Shown: one piece after another, positions 14,880 to 21,517 of the stretch
Layout of the letters: the number at the start of each line of letters is the position of its first letter
How positions within the stretch are numbered: position 1 is the first letter of the stretch
Assembly (NCBI RefSeq): GCF_905372335.1
Contig: NZ_CAJPOU010000028.1
Coordinates: 1 to 22,369, forward strand
Length of the DNA: 22,369 bases
Source of the DNA: Streptococcus sp. A12
GTDB lineage: Bacteria; Bacillota; Bacilli; Lactobacillales; Streptococcaceae
Direction: 5' to 3'
Position numbers and translations under genes: made by a program
Notes under the pieces: generated by a model
What the model was told of the DNA's origin: nothing
Seen by the model: the letters and a program-made list of their open reading frames with translations, nothing else
The model's database searches: none

Positions 14880-15707
14880 ATGAAACTGATCTCATGGAAT
14901 ATTGACTCACTGAATGCCGCCTTGACGAGTGACTCTGCACGCGCAAAGCTCTCACAAGACGTCCTCCTAACCTTGGTTGCAGAAGATGCGGATATCATTG
15001 CCATTCAGGAAACAAAATTATCTGCCAAAGGACCAACAAAAAAACACTTAGAGGTCTTAGCAGAACTTTTCCCTGGATATGAAAATACTTGGCGGTCCTC
15101 TATAGAACCAGCCCGCAAAGGATATGCAGGAACCATGTTCCTCTATAAAAAAGAATTGACACCAAGGGTAACCTTCCCAGAAATCGGTGCTCCTTCTACC
15201 ATGGACGTCGAAGGTCGAATTATTACCCTAGAATTTGATGACTTCTTTGTGACCCAGGTCTATACTCCGAATGCTGGAGATGGGCTCAAACGCTTGGAAG
15301 AACGCCAAATTTGGGATGCCAAATATGCAGACTACTTGGCAGAACTAGACCAGCAAAAGCCTGTTCTGGCAACAGGAGACTACAACGTAGCCCACAAGGA
15401 AATCGACTTGGCCAATCCAGCCAGCAACCGTCGTTCCCCAGGCTTTACCGATGAAGAGCGTGCTGGCTTTACTAACTTGCTAGCCAAAGGGTTCACTGAT
15501 ACCTTCCGCCACTTGCATGGGGACCTTCCAGATCAATATACTTGGTGGGCACAACGTAGCAAGACATCTAAAATCAACAACACGGGCTGGAGAATTGACT
15601 ACTGGCTCACTTCTAACCGCATTGCGAACAAGGTAACTAGATCAGCTATGATTGACTCTGGTGCCCGTCAAGACCATACACCAATTGTCATGGAGATTGA
15701 TCTATAA
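14880..15707 (+). CDS. exoA: Exodeoxyribonuclease III / AP endonuclease ExoA
   Basis: A 275-residue enzyme of the exonuclease III family (endonuclease/exonuclease/phosphatase fold) that cuts at abasic sites and trims 3' blocked ends in base excision repair. Motifs: ISWNIDSLNA (4-13) with N7, IQETKL with the metal-binding E44, the tyrosine motif VYTPNAGDGLKRL, the catalytic GDYNVAHKEID, NNTGWRIDYWL and the C-terminal D265-H266 pair. The length fits the streptococcal enzyme. AAAGGA lies before the ATG. It is followed after 10 nt by a VOC-family gene on the same strand. It acts in the same pathway as nth further right, which however faces the other way. Confidence 0.95.
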   Translation: MKLISWNIDSLNAALTSDSARAKLSQDVLLTLVAEDADIIAIQETKLSAKGPTKKHLEVLAELFPGYENTWRSSIEPARKGYAGTMFLYKKELTPRVTFPEIGAPSTMDVEGRIITLEFDDFFVTQVYTPNAGDGLKRLEERQIWDAKYADYLAELDQQKPVLATGDYNVAHKEIDLANPASNRRSPGFTDEERAGFTNLLAKGFTDTFRHLHGDLPDQYTWWAQRSKTSKINNTGWRIDYWLTSNRIANKVTRSAMIDSGARQDHTPIVMEIDL

Positions 15708-15717
15708 GGAGAAAACA

Positions 15718-16104
15718 ATGGACTATCAAGCTGTCATCCCTGAATTTGTCGTATCGAATATCGAGAACTCGCGTCACTTCTACTGCGACTTATTGGGATT
15801 CTCTGTCCAATACGAGCGACCAGAGGAGAAATTTCTCTTCCTCTCGCTTGAAGACTGCCAACTTATGCTAGAAGAAGGCAACGCAGAAGAATTATCCCAA
15901 CTGACCTATCCTTTCGGTCGCGGCATCAATATCTCCTTTGGTATCAAGGATGTCCCACAACTCCACCAAAAACTGTTGGAAGCTAACTACCCCATCCATC
16001 GTCCGCTGATACAAAGAAAATTTCGAGTCGGAGATAGCTTTATCTATCCCCAGGAATTTGCGATTTTGGATCCAGATGGTTATTTCTTAAGATTTAGCGA
16101 ATAA
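15718..16104 (+). CDS. VOC-superfamily protein (glyoxalase/bleomycin-resistance type)
   Basis: A 128-residue single-domain vicinal-oxygen-chelate protein with the two babbab halves. The first half is FVVSNIENSRHFYCDLLGF with FLSLEDCQLMLEE; the second is INISFGIKDV...HQKLLE, ending in FAILDPDGYFLRF, the pattern common in bleomycin-resistance-like proteins. Enzyme activity and ligand cannot be told from the sequence; antibiotic binding is possible but most chromosomal copies have unknown substrates. The start follows AAGGAG at 6 nt; the frame opens earlier inside exoA but without a binding site. It is co-transcribed with exoA (10-nt gap) and closed by a terminator. Confidence 0.85.
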   Translation: MDYQAVIPEFVVSNIENSRHFYCDLLGFSVQYERPEEKFLFLSLEDCQLMLEEGNAEELSQLTYPFGRGINISFGIKDVPQLHQKLLEANYPIHRPLIQRKFRVGDSFIYPQEFAILDPDGYFLRFSE

Positions 16105-16105
16105 G

Positions 16106-16131
16106 AAAAAGGAGGCTCTTGGCCTCTTTTT
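16106..16131 (+). terminator. Terminator of exoA-VOC unit
   Basis: GAGGC (16112-16116) pairs with GCCTC (16122-16126) around a 5-nt loop and is extended by an A-run/T-run pairing across one bulged G. T5 follows on the plus strand. Confidence 0.8.
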
Positions 16132-16207
16132 CGCTAGCTAATTATCCATTGACAGGCTTGCAAATCCACGGTCAAAAACAGTTGCCAAAGCCTATGAAAT
16201 CAACATG

Positions 16208-16240
16208 TCAAAGAACTTTGATAGCCATTTTTTGTATAAT
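16208..16240 (+). promoter_or_regulatory. Promoter and possible operator of the XRE gene
   Basis: A perfect TATAAT (16235-16240) with no good -35. The inverted repeat TCAAAG-AA-CTTTGA (16208-16221) covers the -35 position, a place where a dimeric XRE repressor could bind and act on its own gene. The operator role is inference. Confidence 0.45.
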
Positions 16241-16274
16241 TAGGTAGAATGAAATCAGAAAGCGAGGAAATCTT

Positions 16275-16868
16275 ATGCAAGTCGGAAAACAAATCCAGCA
16301 CTATCGTAAAGAGAAAAACTTATCTCAAGACGAATTAGCTGAAATCATCTTTGTCAGCCGTCAATCGATTTCCAACTGGGAACGAGGCGCAACCTACCCG
16401 GATATTCAAAACCTGCTTTTACTAAGCAAGGTCTTTGAAGTGTCATTGGACAAACTAGTCAAAGGAGATTTGGAAACCATGAAACAAATTATTCACGACC
16501 AAGAATTTATGCGCTATCAAAAAGATGGAGTAGTTTTTACCATTTTACTAATTGGCAGTCCTATCATCAGCACTCCCTTCATTCTTTATTTGGATGGATA
16601 CGGCATCGTGATTAGTTGCTTGATTCTTGCTGTCGCTTTATTCTACGCCCTACGCATTGAGAAATTCAAGAAAAAGCATAATCTTCGTACTTATCGCCAG
16701 ATTGTCGCCTATGAACAAGGACGCAGTCTAAGCGACATTGAAGAAGCGGAAGAAAGGGGCAAAGCTCCCTACCAAAGTATCCTCCTTCCTCTTCTATTTT
16801 GCCTTGGAATTGGCGCTATTACTCTACTGATTTCTTGGCTCTTACTTACTTTCTTCCCTATCAAATAA
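16275..16868 (+). CDS. XRE-family transcriptional regulator with C-terminal membrane segments
   Basis: A 197-residue protein. Residues 4-60 are a Cro/CI-type DNA-binding domain; the helix-turn-helix is SQDELAEIIFVSRQSISNWE (17-36). A linker leads to two close hydrophobic segments (about 86-106 and 108-127), a cytoplasmic charged stretch (128-166, with EKFKKKH and many Glu/Arg) and a third membrane helix (about 168-192). So the DNA-binding domain appears tethered to the membrane, a design seen in several Firmicute XRE proteins of unknown signal. GAGGAAA lies before the ATG. It is monocistronic between two terminators. The target genes are unknown; the inverted repeat in its own promoter suggests autoregulation. 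Confidence 0.85.
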   Translation: MQVGKQIQHYRKEKNLSQDELAEIIFVSRQSISNWERGATYPDIQNLLLLSKVFEVSLDKLVKGDLETMKQIIHDQEFMRYQKDGVVFTILLIGSPIISTPFILYLDGYGIVISCLILAVALFYALRIEKFKKKHNLRTYRQIVAYEQGRSLSDIEEAEERGKAPYQSILLPLLFCLGIGAITLLISWLLLTFFPIK

Positions 16869-16895
16869 AAGCGAAGTCATTAGACCTCGCTTTTT
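16868..16895. terminator. Bidirectional terminator between XRE gene and nth
   Basis: AAAGCGAAGTC (16868-16878) pairs with GACCTCGCTTT (16883-16893) with one mismatch (a G-U pair on the minus strand) and an ATTA loop. T5 follows on the plus strand. The two convergent genes share it, overlapping both stop codons. Confidence 0.85.
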
Positions 16896-17523
16896 AAATG
16901 TCTTTAAAGTTATAGAGTTGCGGATAGTGATCGCACTCGGGATTTTTAGGATGGCAGATAGCCCGTCCAAAATAGATCATGGCCTGATGAGCTGGGAGCC
17001 AGCGCTCAGGGGGAAGAACATCCATGACTCGTTTTTCCACTTCTAATGGTGTTGCTGACTTCTTGACAATGTCATGATGCTTGCAGATGCGCTCCACATG
17101 GGTATCAACGGCAAAGGCAGGAATGCCAAATCCTACACTCATGACCACATTGGCTGTCTTGCGTCCCACTCCAGCTAGACTCTCTAATTCTTCACGCGTC
17201 TGTGGGACTTGGCCATCAAAGTTATCCAACAATTGTTGGGCACATTTTTTGAGAAATTTAGCCTTATTGCGATAGAGGCCTAATTTGGAAATATGCTTGG
17301 CAATGTCGGCTTCACTGGCGACCGCCATGTCCTGAGGGGTTGGGAAGGCTTCAAACAAGGCAGGAGTTGCCTTATTAACCGCGGCATCCGTTGTTTGAGC
17401 AGAGAGCATCACCGCTACTAATAATTCAAAATGGTTGCGAAAATCCAAACTTGGCTTGGCATCTGGAAAGAGGGCGATAATTTCTTCAATCACATGTCGT
17501 GCCCGTTTTTTTGATAAAACCAT
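16894..17523 (-). CDS. nth: Endonuclease III lacking the full [4Fe-4S] motif
   Basis: A 209-residue DNA glycosylase/AP lyase that removes oxidised pyrimidines. The helix-hairpin-helix LAGVGRKTANVV carries the catalytic lysine K122, and VDTHV the catalytic aspartate D140. The classical C-x6-C-x2-C-x5-C iron-sulphur loop is incomplete: C190 and C197 are present, but the third position is Y200 and no fourth cysteine follows; the protein ends PQLYNFKDI. My memory of the pneumococcal protein suggests the same loss there. The gene has AAGGAG before the ATG and its own extended -10 promoter. It converges with the XRE gene across a shared terminator. Confidence 0.93.
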   Translation of the reverse strand: MVLSKKRARHVIEEIIALFPDAKPSLDFRNHFELLVAVMLSAQTTDAAVNKATPALFEAFPTPQDMAVASEADIAKHISKLGLYRNKAKFLKKCAQQLLDNFDGQVPQTREELESLAGVGRKTANVVMSVGFGIPAFAVDTHVERICKHHDIVKKSATPLEVEKRVMDVLPPERWLPAHQAMIYFGRAICHPKNPECDHYPQLYNFKDI

Positions 17524-17550
17524 AACGTCTCCTTTGTATTACTAGACTTT

Positions 17551-17559
17551 ATTATAGCA
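17551..17559 (-). promoter_or_regulatory. Extended -10 promoter of nth
   Basis: On the minus strand TGCTATAAT with TATAAT at 17551-17556; no clear -35. The leader is about 20 nt. Confidence 0.6.
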
Positions 17560-17598
17560 TGAAGTCCGTCTATTTCTGAAGGAATCGGCTTCAGAAAA

Positions 17599-17648
17599 GG
17601 AAGTAGGACAGAATGAAATTTAAATGATATTCATTCTGTCCCACTTCC
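17599..17648 (-). terminator. Long terminator hairpin after mtnN
   Basis: An 18-bp stem (17599-17616 with 17631-17648, one G-U pair on the minus strand) ends the glmU operon; TTTTCTGA follows on the minus strand. Its AGTGGGACAG core resembles a hairpin sequence that I recall as common in streptococcal intergenic regions. Confidence 0.85.
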
Positions 17649-17685
17649 TATTTATATTAGAGGCGCCTTAACTCTATTGTTTGTT

Positions 17686-18378
17686 TTACACCAATCTCTT
17701 CAAGAAAGTAATCAAGGTTTGAGCTGAGCGCTCGCCAGCCTCTACGATAAATTCATCAAAAGAGACATTAGCTGCGTGGTCTGCCGTGTCACTCATAGCC
17801 CGAATGACCATGAAAGGACGGCCAGCTGCATGAGCCGCTTGGGCAATGGCTGCTCCTTCCATCTCAACTGCCAAGACTTCTGGGAAATGCTCCCGAATCG
17901 CAGTAACTTTTTCTTCGCTCGCAATAAAGCTATCCCCAGTCGCAATCAGGCCAACATGAGTTGGTGTTTGTTCCTCAGCTAGAACTTTTTTCATCTCTGA
18001 AACAAAATAGCGGCTGGATTCAAAGTAAAGAGGTTGCCCTGCCATTTGACCATACTTATAGCCAAAGGCTGCCACATCCACATCATGATAAGCCAATTTG
18101 TCTGCTAGGACGATATCTCCAACAGCCATCCCTGGTGCTACGGCACCTGCAGAGCCCGTGTTGATAATGGCTTCCACCTTAAAATCGTTGGCCAAGACTG
18201 CCACACTCATGGCTGACATGACCTTGCCGATACCACTTTCCACCAAGACCACTTCATGGCGGCCAATCGATCCTGTATAGTAGACTTTTCCTAGGCGAAG
18301 GTGTTTCTCTCCGTTCTGCAAAGCTTCCACTAAGATTTTTAACTCTTGTGGCATGGCCGCAATGATTCCAATTTTCAT
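17686..18378 (-). CDS. mtnN: 5'-methylthioadenosine/S-adenosylhomocysteine nucleosidase
   Basis: A 230-residue nucleosidase (Pfs) that splits MTA and SAH into adenine and the thioribose or ribosyl-homocysteine. It clears methylation by-products and supplies the LuxS substrate. Key features: MKIGIIAAMPQE with the catalytic E12, the phosphorylase-like NTGSAGAV (73-80), VEMEGAA (171-177) binding ribose, and SDTAD with the catalytic D197. The length is normal. The ATG 8 nt after AAGGAG is preferred over the in-frame GTG overlapping the site. It is the last gene of the glmU operon, 27 nt from the small membrane protein gene and followed by a long terminator. Confidence 0.96.
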   Translation of the reverse strand: MKIGIIAAMPQELKILVEALQNGEKHLRLGKVYYTGSIGRHEVVLVESGIGKVMSAMSVAVLANDFKVEAIINTGSAGAVAPGMAVGDIVLADKLAYHDVDVAAFGYKYGQMAGQPLYFESSRYFVSEMKKVLAEEQTPTHVGLIATGDSFIASEEKVTAIREHFPEVLAVEMEGAAIAQAAHAAGRPFMVIRAMSDTADHAANVSFDEFIVEAGERSAQTLITFLKRLV

Positions 18379-18405
18379 AATCGTCACTCCTTTGGTAGAC
18401 GCTCC

Positions 18406-18744
18406 TTATAAGCGCCAGATTGCAAGAATTAACAAGATGAGGAGCAGGATGACCCAAAATAAAATCTTATTTAATTTTGATTGAAAAACCTCATCCTTTT
18501 GGTTTTCAATCCGACGGCTCTTGGTCACTGTAGGTTGGACTCTGATTGGAATGGTCTCCTGAGGATAGGAGGCTCCTCGTCCACCATCTCCTTCCCTTGA
18601 GGTCACCGGCCGTTCATAACCAAAGCCTCTGTTCCCTGTCGGGAGAATTTTTGTTTCTTCCTCATCAAAGAGCGGGGGACCAGAGATTGCTTCTCCCCGG
18701 TTTGCCCGCTCAATCATTTCATCTGTTAATAAAGGTTTGCCCAT
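18406..18744 (-). CDS. Small tail-anchored membrane protein, function unknown
   Basis: A 112-residue protein with a soluble, polar N-terminal 90 residues and one C-terminal membrane helix (about 94-111), ending in RL. The N-terminal part starts MGKPLLTDEMIERANRGE and has a Gly/Arg/Pro-rich low-complexity middle (40-75), then a basic stretch KSRRIENQK before the helix. No signal peptide, so the bulk should lie in the cytoplasm. I know a similar hypothetical gene at the same place between the Nudix and pfs genes in pneumococcus, so it seems a conserved streptococcal protein. GAGGAG lies before the ATG. It is 18 nt from the Nudix gene. The operon with glmU hints at a cell-envelope link, but nothing direct shows it. 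Confidence 0.8.
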   Translation of the reverse strand: MGKPLLTDEMIERANRGEAISGPPLFDEEETKILPTGNRGFGYERPVTSREGDGGRGASYPQETIPIRVQPTVTKSRRIENQKDEVFQSKLNKILFWVILLLILLILAIWRL

Positions 18745-18762
18745 CGGTTTCTCCTCTATTCT

Positions 18763-19311
18763 TTAATTGTTTTGTAGGTGTTTCCAGTATTGAATTGCCA
18801 TAATAGTTTTTGCATCGCAGATATCACCCGTTTGTATCAGCTCCTCAGCTTCTGCTAAAGTCACCTCAAAGAGCTCCAGGGTCTCATCTGCATCTTGAGG
18901 GCGAGGATTCTCCACTTTTTTCAAATTGGTCGCAAGATAGAGTTTGATCCGCTCGTTACAAAATCCAATGGCAGAATAAAAATCATACAACAACTCTAGA
19001 TCCGCTTTGTAACCAATTTCTTCTTCCAATTCACGCAGAGCAGCTGCTTGGGGATCCGCATTTTCACCCTTTTCCAACTTGCCTGCTGGGATCTCTACAG
19101 AAGTCCTCTCGATCGCCTTGCGGTACTGCTTGACCAAGATGGTCTTGCCCTCATCTGTGATCGGTAAAACCGCTACTGCTCCATTATGAAAAATCAAATC
19201 ACGCTGCGCTTGACCTTTTCCATCGGGTAGTTCCACTTGATCTGTAACTACTTGGAAAATCGGTCCTTGGTAAATCTCCTTGCGTTCAATGGTTTTTTCT
19301 TCAAATTGCAT
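18763..19311 (-). CDS. ADP-ribose pyrophosphatase-type Nudix hydrolase
   Basis: A 182-residue Nudix protein of the NudF/ADP-ribose pyrophosphatase type: YQGPIFQV near the N-terminus, VLVKQYR-like TILVKQYRKAIE, then IPAGKLEKGE and RELEEEIGY. It would cleave ADP-ribose to AMP and ribose-5-phosphate. The Nudix box is slightly unusual, with nine instead of seven residues between the first glutamate and the RE dyad, but all metal-binding glutamates are kept. AGGAG lies before the ATG, and it starts 9 nt after glmU. Second gene of the glmU operon. Confidence 0.9.
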   Translation of the reverse strand: MQFEEKTIERKEIYQGPIFQVVTDQVELPDGKGQAQRDLIFHNGAVAVLPITDEGKTILVKQYRKAIERTSVEIPAGKLEKGENADPQAAALRELEEEIGYKADLELLYDFYSAIGFCNERIKLYLATNLKKVENPRPQDADETLELFEVTLAEAEELIQTGDICDAKTIMAIQYWKHLQNN

Positions 19312-19320
19312 GAAAATCTC

Positions 19321-20700
19321 CTATTTATTTTTAGGATGGTGAGGAAGGCGAGTCGCGTACTCATCCTTATTGACTTGACGGCCACGACCAATCGCAATCG
19401 CATCAGCTGGTACATCCTTGGTAATGGTTGAGCCAGCACCGACTAAGGAATTGTCGCCTAATTCAATTGGTGCAATGATGGTCGAATTTGAGCCAACAAA
19501 GACATTGTTGCCAATAAGGGTCTTGTATTTATTCTTTCCATCATAGTTGACGGTGATAGTCCCCGCACCAAAGTTAACGTTGCTGCCGACTTGGCAGTTA
19601 CCAATATAGGTCAAATGACCGGCTTTGGTATTTTCGCCAATAGACGAACCTTTGACTTCGACAAAGTTTCCGATATGGACATCTTTTGCAAGGCTAGATC
19701 CTGGACGAATATGGGCGTATGGCCCTACTGTCACACCATCGGCTACGGTGCTTTCTTCAATCATAGAGTTGGTAATAACAGCACCTGCACCAACCTCACT
19801 GTCCACGATATAGGTTCCATTGGTTAAGACTGTCTCAGCCCCAATTTTTGTGTGCCCTTTTAGGGTAACATTGGCTTCGATTTGTACCTCAGGAGCGATT
19901 TCGACATCGATATCGATATAGGTCGCATCAGGGTTAACAAAGCTCACTCCATTAACCATGTGGGCTTGGTTAATGCGACGACGCATGATGCCTTCTGCTG
20001 TCGCAAGGGCCACGCGGTCGTTAACCCCAAGACTTTCATCAAAATCTTTGAGCGTATAGGCTCCAACTTTCTCTCCTGCTTCTCGGAAAATCCCAATCAC
20101 ATCTGTGATATAGTATTCACCTTGGGCATTGTTGGTGTTGATATTCTTTAAGGCTTCAAAGAGGCGGGTATTGTCAAAAACATAAGTCCCTGTATTGATT
20201 TCTTTGATTTGCTTTTCAAAATCTGTCGCATCTTTTTGCTCGACGATGCGAAGCACTTCCGCATTGTCATTACGGATAATCCGGCCATAACCAAATGGAT
20301 TCGCTGCTTCGGCTGTTAAAATCGTTGCCACATTTTTGTGGTTGATATGAAAATCGATCAAGTGTTTGAGGCTGTCACCCGTAATCAAAGGAGTGTCTCC
20401 TGCAATGACAAGGGTGTGGCCTTCAAGAGCTTCCAAGACTGGCTCCGCCATCATAACCGCATGACCAGTTCCTAACTGCTCCGTTTGCTTAACAAAGTCT
20501 GTTTGTCCAGCTAATACTTGCTCCACCAATTCCGCCTTGTGGCCCACAACCGTTACCGTCTTTTCAGGTGAGATGGCTCCAACACTACGGAAAACATGTT
20601 CCAACATAGAGATCCCTGCAACCTTATGAAGAACCTTAGGCAAATCTGACTTCATGCGAGTTCCCTTACCCGCTGCTAAAATAATGGCATAATTTGGCAT
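19321..20700 (-). CDS. glmU: Bifunctional GlcN-1-P acetyltransferase / GlcNAc-1-P uridyltransferase
   Basis: A 459-residue enzyme making UDP-GlcNAc, the first dedicated precursor of peptidoglycan and teichoic acids. The N-terminal pyrophosphorylase domain has LAAGKGTRMKS (8-18), QLGTGHAV, AGDTPL and NTGTY. From about residue 250 the left-handed beta-helix of hexapeptide repeats forms the acetyltransferase, with HIRPGSSL, GNFVEVK, HLTYIGN and TVNYDGKNK near the acetyl-CoA site. The start MPNYAII is preferred over an ATG two codons upstream because AAGAG lies 7 nt before it and the family begins there. First gene of the glmU-Nudix-small protein-mtnN operon, with an extended -10 promoter. Confidence 0.97.
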   Translation of the reverse strand: MPNYAIILAAGKGTRMKSDLPKVLHKVAGISMLEHVFRSVGAISPEKTVTVVGHKAELVEQVLAGQTDFVKQTEQLGTGHAVMMAEPVLEALEGHTLVIAGDTPLITGDSLKHLIDFHINHKNVATILTAEAANPFGYGRIIRNDNAEVLRIVEQKDATDFEKQIKEINTGTYVFDNTRLFEALKNINTNNAQGEYYITDVIGIFREAGEKVGAYTLKDFDESLGVNDRVALATAEGIMRRRINQAHMVNGVSFVNPDATYIDIDVEIAPEVQIEANVTLKGHTKIGAETVLTNGTYIVDSEVGAGAVITNSMIEESTVADGVTVGPYAHIRPGSSLAKDVHIGNFVEVKGSSIGENTKAGHLTYIGNCQVGSNVNFGAGTITVNYDGKNKYKTLIGNNVFVGSNSTIIAPIELGDNSLVGAGSTITKDVPADAIAIGRGRQVNKDEYATRLPHHPKNK

Positions 20701-20732
20701 ATACATTCTCTTTTCTGTACAATATCGCTTAC

Positions 20733-20741
20733 ATTATACCA
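20733..20741 (-). promoter_or_regulatory. Extended -10 promoter of the glmU operon
   Basis: On the minus strand TGGTATAAT with TATAAT at 20733-20738; a weak TTTTCA lies 17 bp upstream. Confidence 0.65.
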
Positions 20742-20779
20742 TTTTTTGGCCGATTTGAAAAATTGACGTAGATCAAAAA

Positions 20780-20798
20780 ACTCTCCTATAAGGAGAGT
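20780..20798 (-). terminator. Minus-strand terminator of the SDR-Nudix-ASCH operon
   Basis: A perfect 8-bp stem ACTCTCCT/AGGAGAGT with an ATA loop. On the minus strand TTTTTTGATC follows. It is just upstream of the glmU promoter and after the cloverleaf element, which would therefore lie in the 3' UTR of the operon. Confidence 0.8.
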
Positions 20799-20819
20799 CA
20801 GATTATGATCATATCTTCG

Positions 20820-20960
20820 TTGAGACTTTCCTTAGGTGAGTACGGACATCAGCGAACTTCTTCGAAGTTCCATGATTTAGTTTTGAACCTAAAGTTTCAA
20901 AACTCCCGAGCGCTTGAAACTTTAGGTTTCAAGCGCTTTTCTCACAGCGGAAAGTCTCAA
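20820..20960. repeat. Cloverleaf-folding inverted-repeat element (structured RNA or MITE-like repeat)
   Basis: A perfect 12-bp terminal inverted repeat (TTGAGACTTTCC 20820-20831 with GGAAAGTCTCAA 20949-20960) is continued, after a small internal loop, by GTGAG/CTCAC (20836-20840 with 20941-20945). Inside are three perfect hairpins: GAACTTC/GAAGTTC (20854-20870, TTC loop), AGTTTTGAA/TTCAAAACT (20879-20904) and AGCGCTTGAAAC/GTTTCAAGCGCT (20909-20937, 12 bp, TTTAG loop). Arms 2 and 3 can instead pair with each other over 15 bp (20886-20900 with 20914-20928). ATCTT occurs just outside both ends (20813-20817, 20964-20968) and could be a trace of a target duplication. It encodes no protein. The known classes I can recall (BOX, RUP, riboswitches) do not fit. 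Confidence 0.7.
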
Positions 20961-21076
20961 AAAATCTTTTAATAGTTCTAAGAACTGGGCAGTATTTTTA
21001 GCTTGTCACAATTACTAGGCCTATTTTGTATAAAAACAGTTATTCTTTTTTCTGATTTTCTAAATGGAGAGCGTAT
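20961..21076. other. Unassigned spacer downstream of the ASCH pseudogene
   Basis: AT-rich, about 116 nt. No open frame, promoter or convincing hairpin was seen beyond a short TTCTAAGAA motif. Confidence 0.4.
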
Positions 21077-21517
21077 CTATAATGGATAAACCTTGCGAAA
21101 TTCTTCTAAAACCACCTTGCTGTCAGGTGTAAAAATCAAACCTGCTTCTCCTAGGCAGTCTTTGAAAAAGTCTTCATGAACCTGACGCCAATAAGCTAAG
21201 GATTTGTCTCCTTCGCCTTCCTTGTAGGCATGGTCGGCTGACACTTGATGAAAAGGTTGAACAGAAACTTTTGTAACTTCGACAATGCAGACGGCCTGGT
21301 TTTGACTGTCTAAAATGACATCGAAAGTCCCTTCTTATGGAAGGGGTTCGTCCTCTACTGCGTAAAGATCGTAAGCTGAGGCAGTTGCTGTTTTTTCGCC
21401 TGTAAACACCAGATCCGCTAAAAGGTCTGGGTCCACTCCAAAGGCCCAGGCGTCTATCTCATCTCCGATAGAGGGGTTGATTTGCTTGTAGGCATTCCAC
21501 ATTTCTTGCGGTGTCAT
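21077..21517 (-). pseudogene. ASCH-domain protein gene interrupted by an in-frame TAA
   Basis: The frame reads 60 codons from MTPQEMWNAY to EDEPLP, meets TAA (21335-21337), and then continues in the same frame for 85 codons, from EGTFDVILDS through CIVEVTKVSV, ADHAYKEGEGDKSLAYWR, QVHEDFF and VYPL to a TAG at 21077-21079. Together this is a complete ASCH protein of about 146 residues, including the GEKTATAS motif (40-47) and the EGEGD...YW block typical of the family. ASCH domains bind RNA or modified nucleosides; a related E. coli protein is an amidohydrolase for acetylated cytidine. One base change, for example CAA (Gln) to TAA, explains the break. The start ATG overlaps the stop of the Nudix gene (ATGA) and has AAGGAG upstream. 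Two separate proteins or a sequencing error are the alternatives. Confidence 0.88.

Noticed and set aside
16142..16243. Open plus-strand frame of 33 codons (LSIDRLANPRSK...) between the VOC and XRE genes
   Set aside because: No start with a ribosome binding site, no recognisable domain, and it runs through the XRE promoter; this length occurs by chance.
20820..20960. Interpreting the cloverleaf as a tRNA gene
   Set aside because: Arms are far too long, there is no TTCGA arm in the right position, no anticodon loop geometry and no acceptor-end arrangement.
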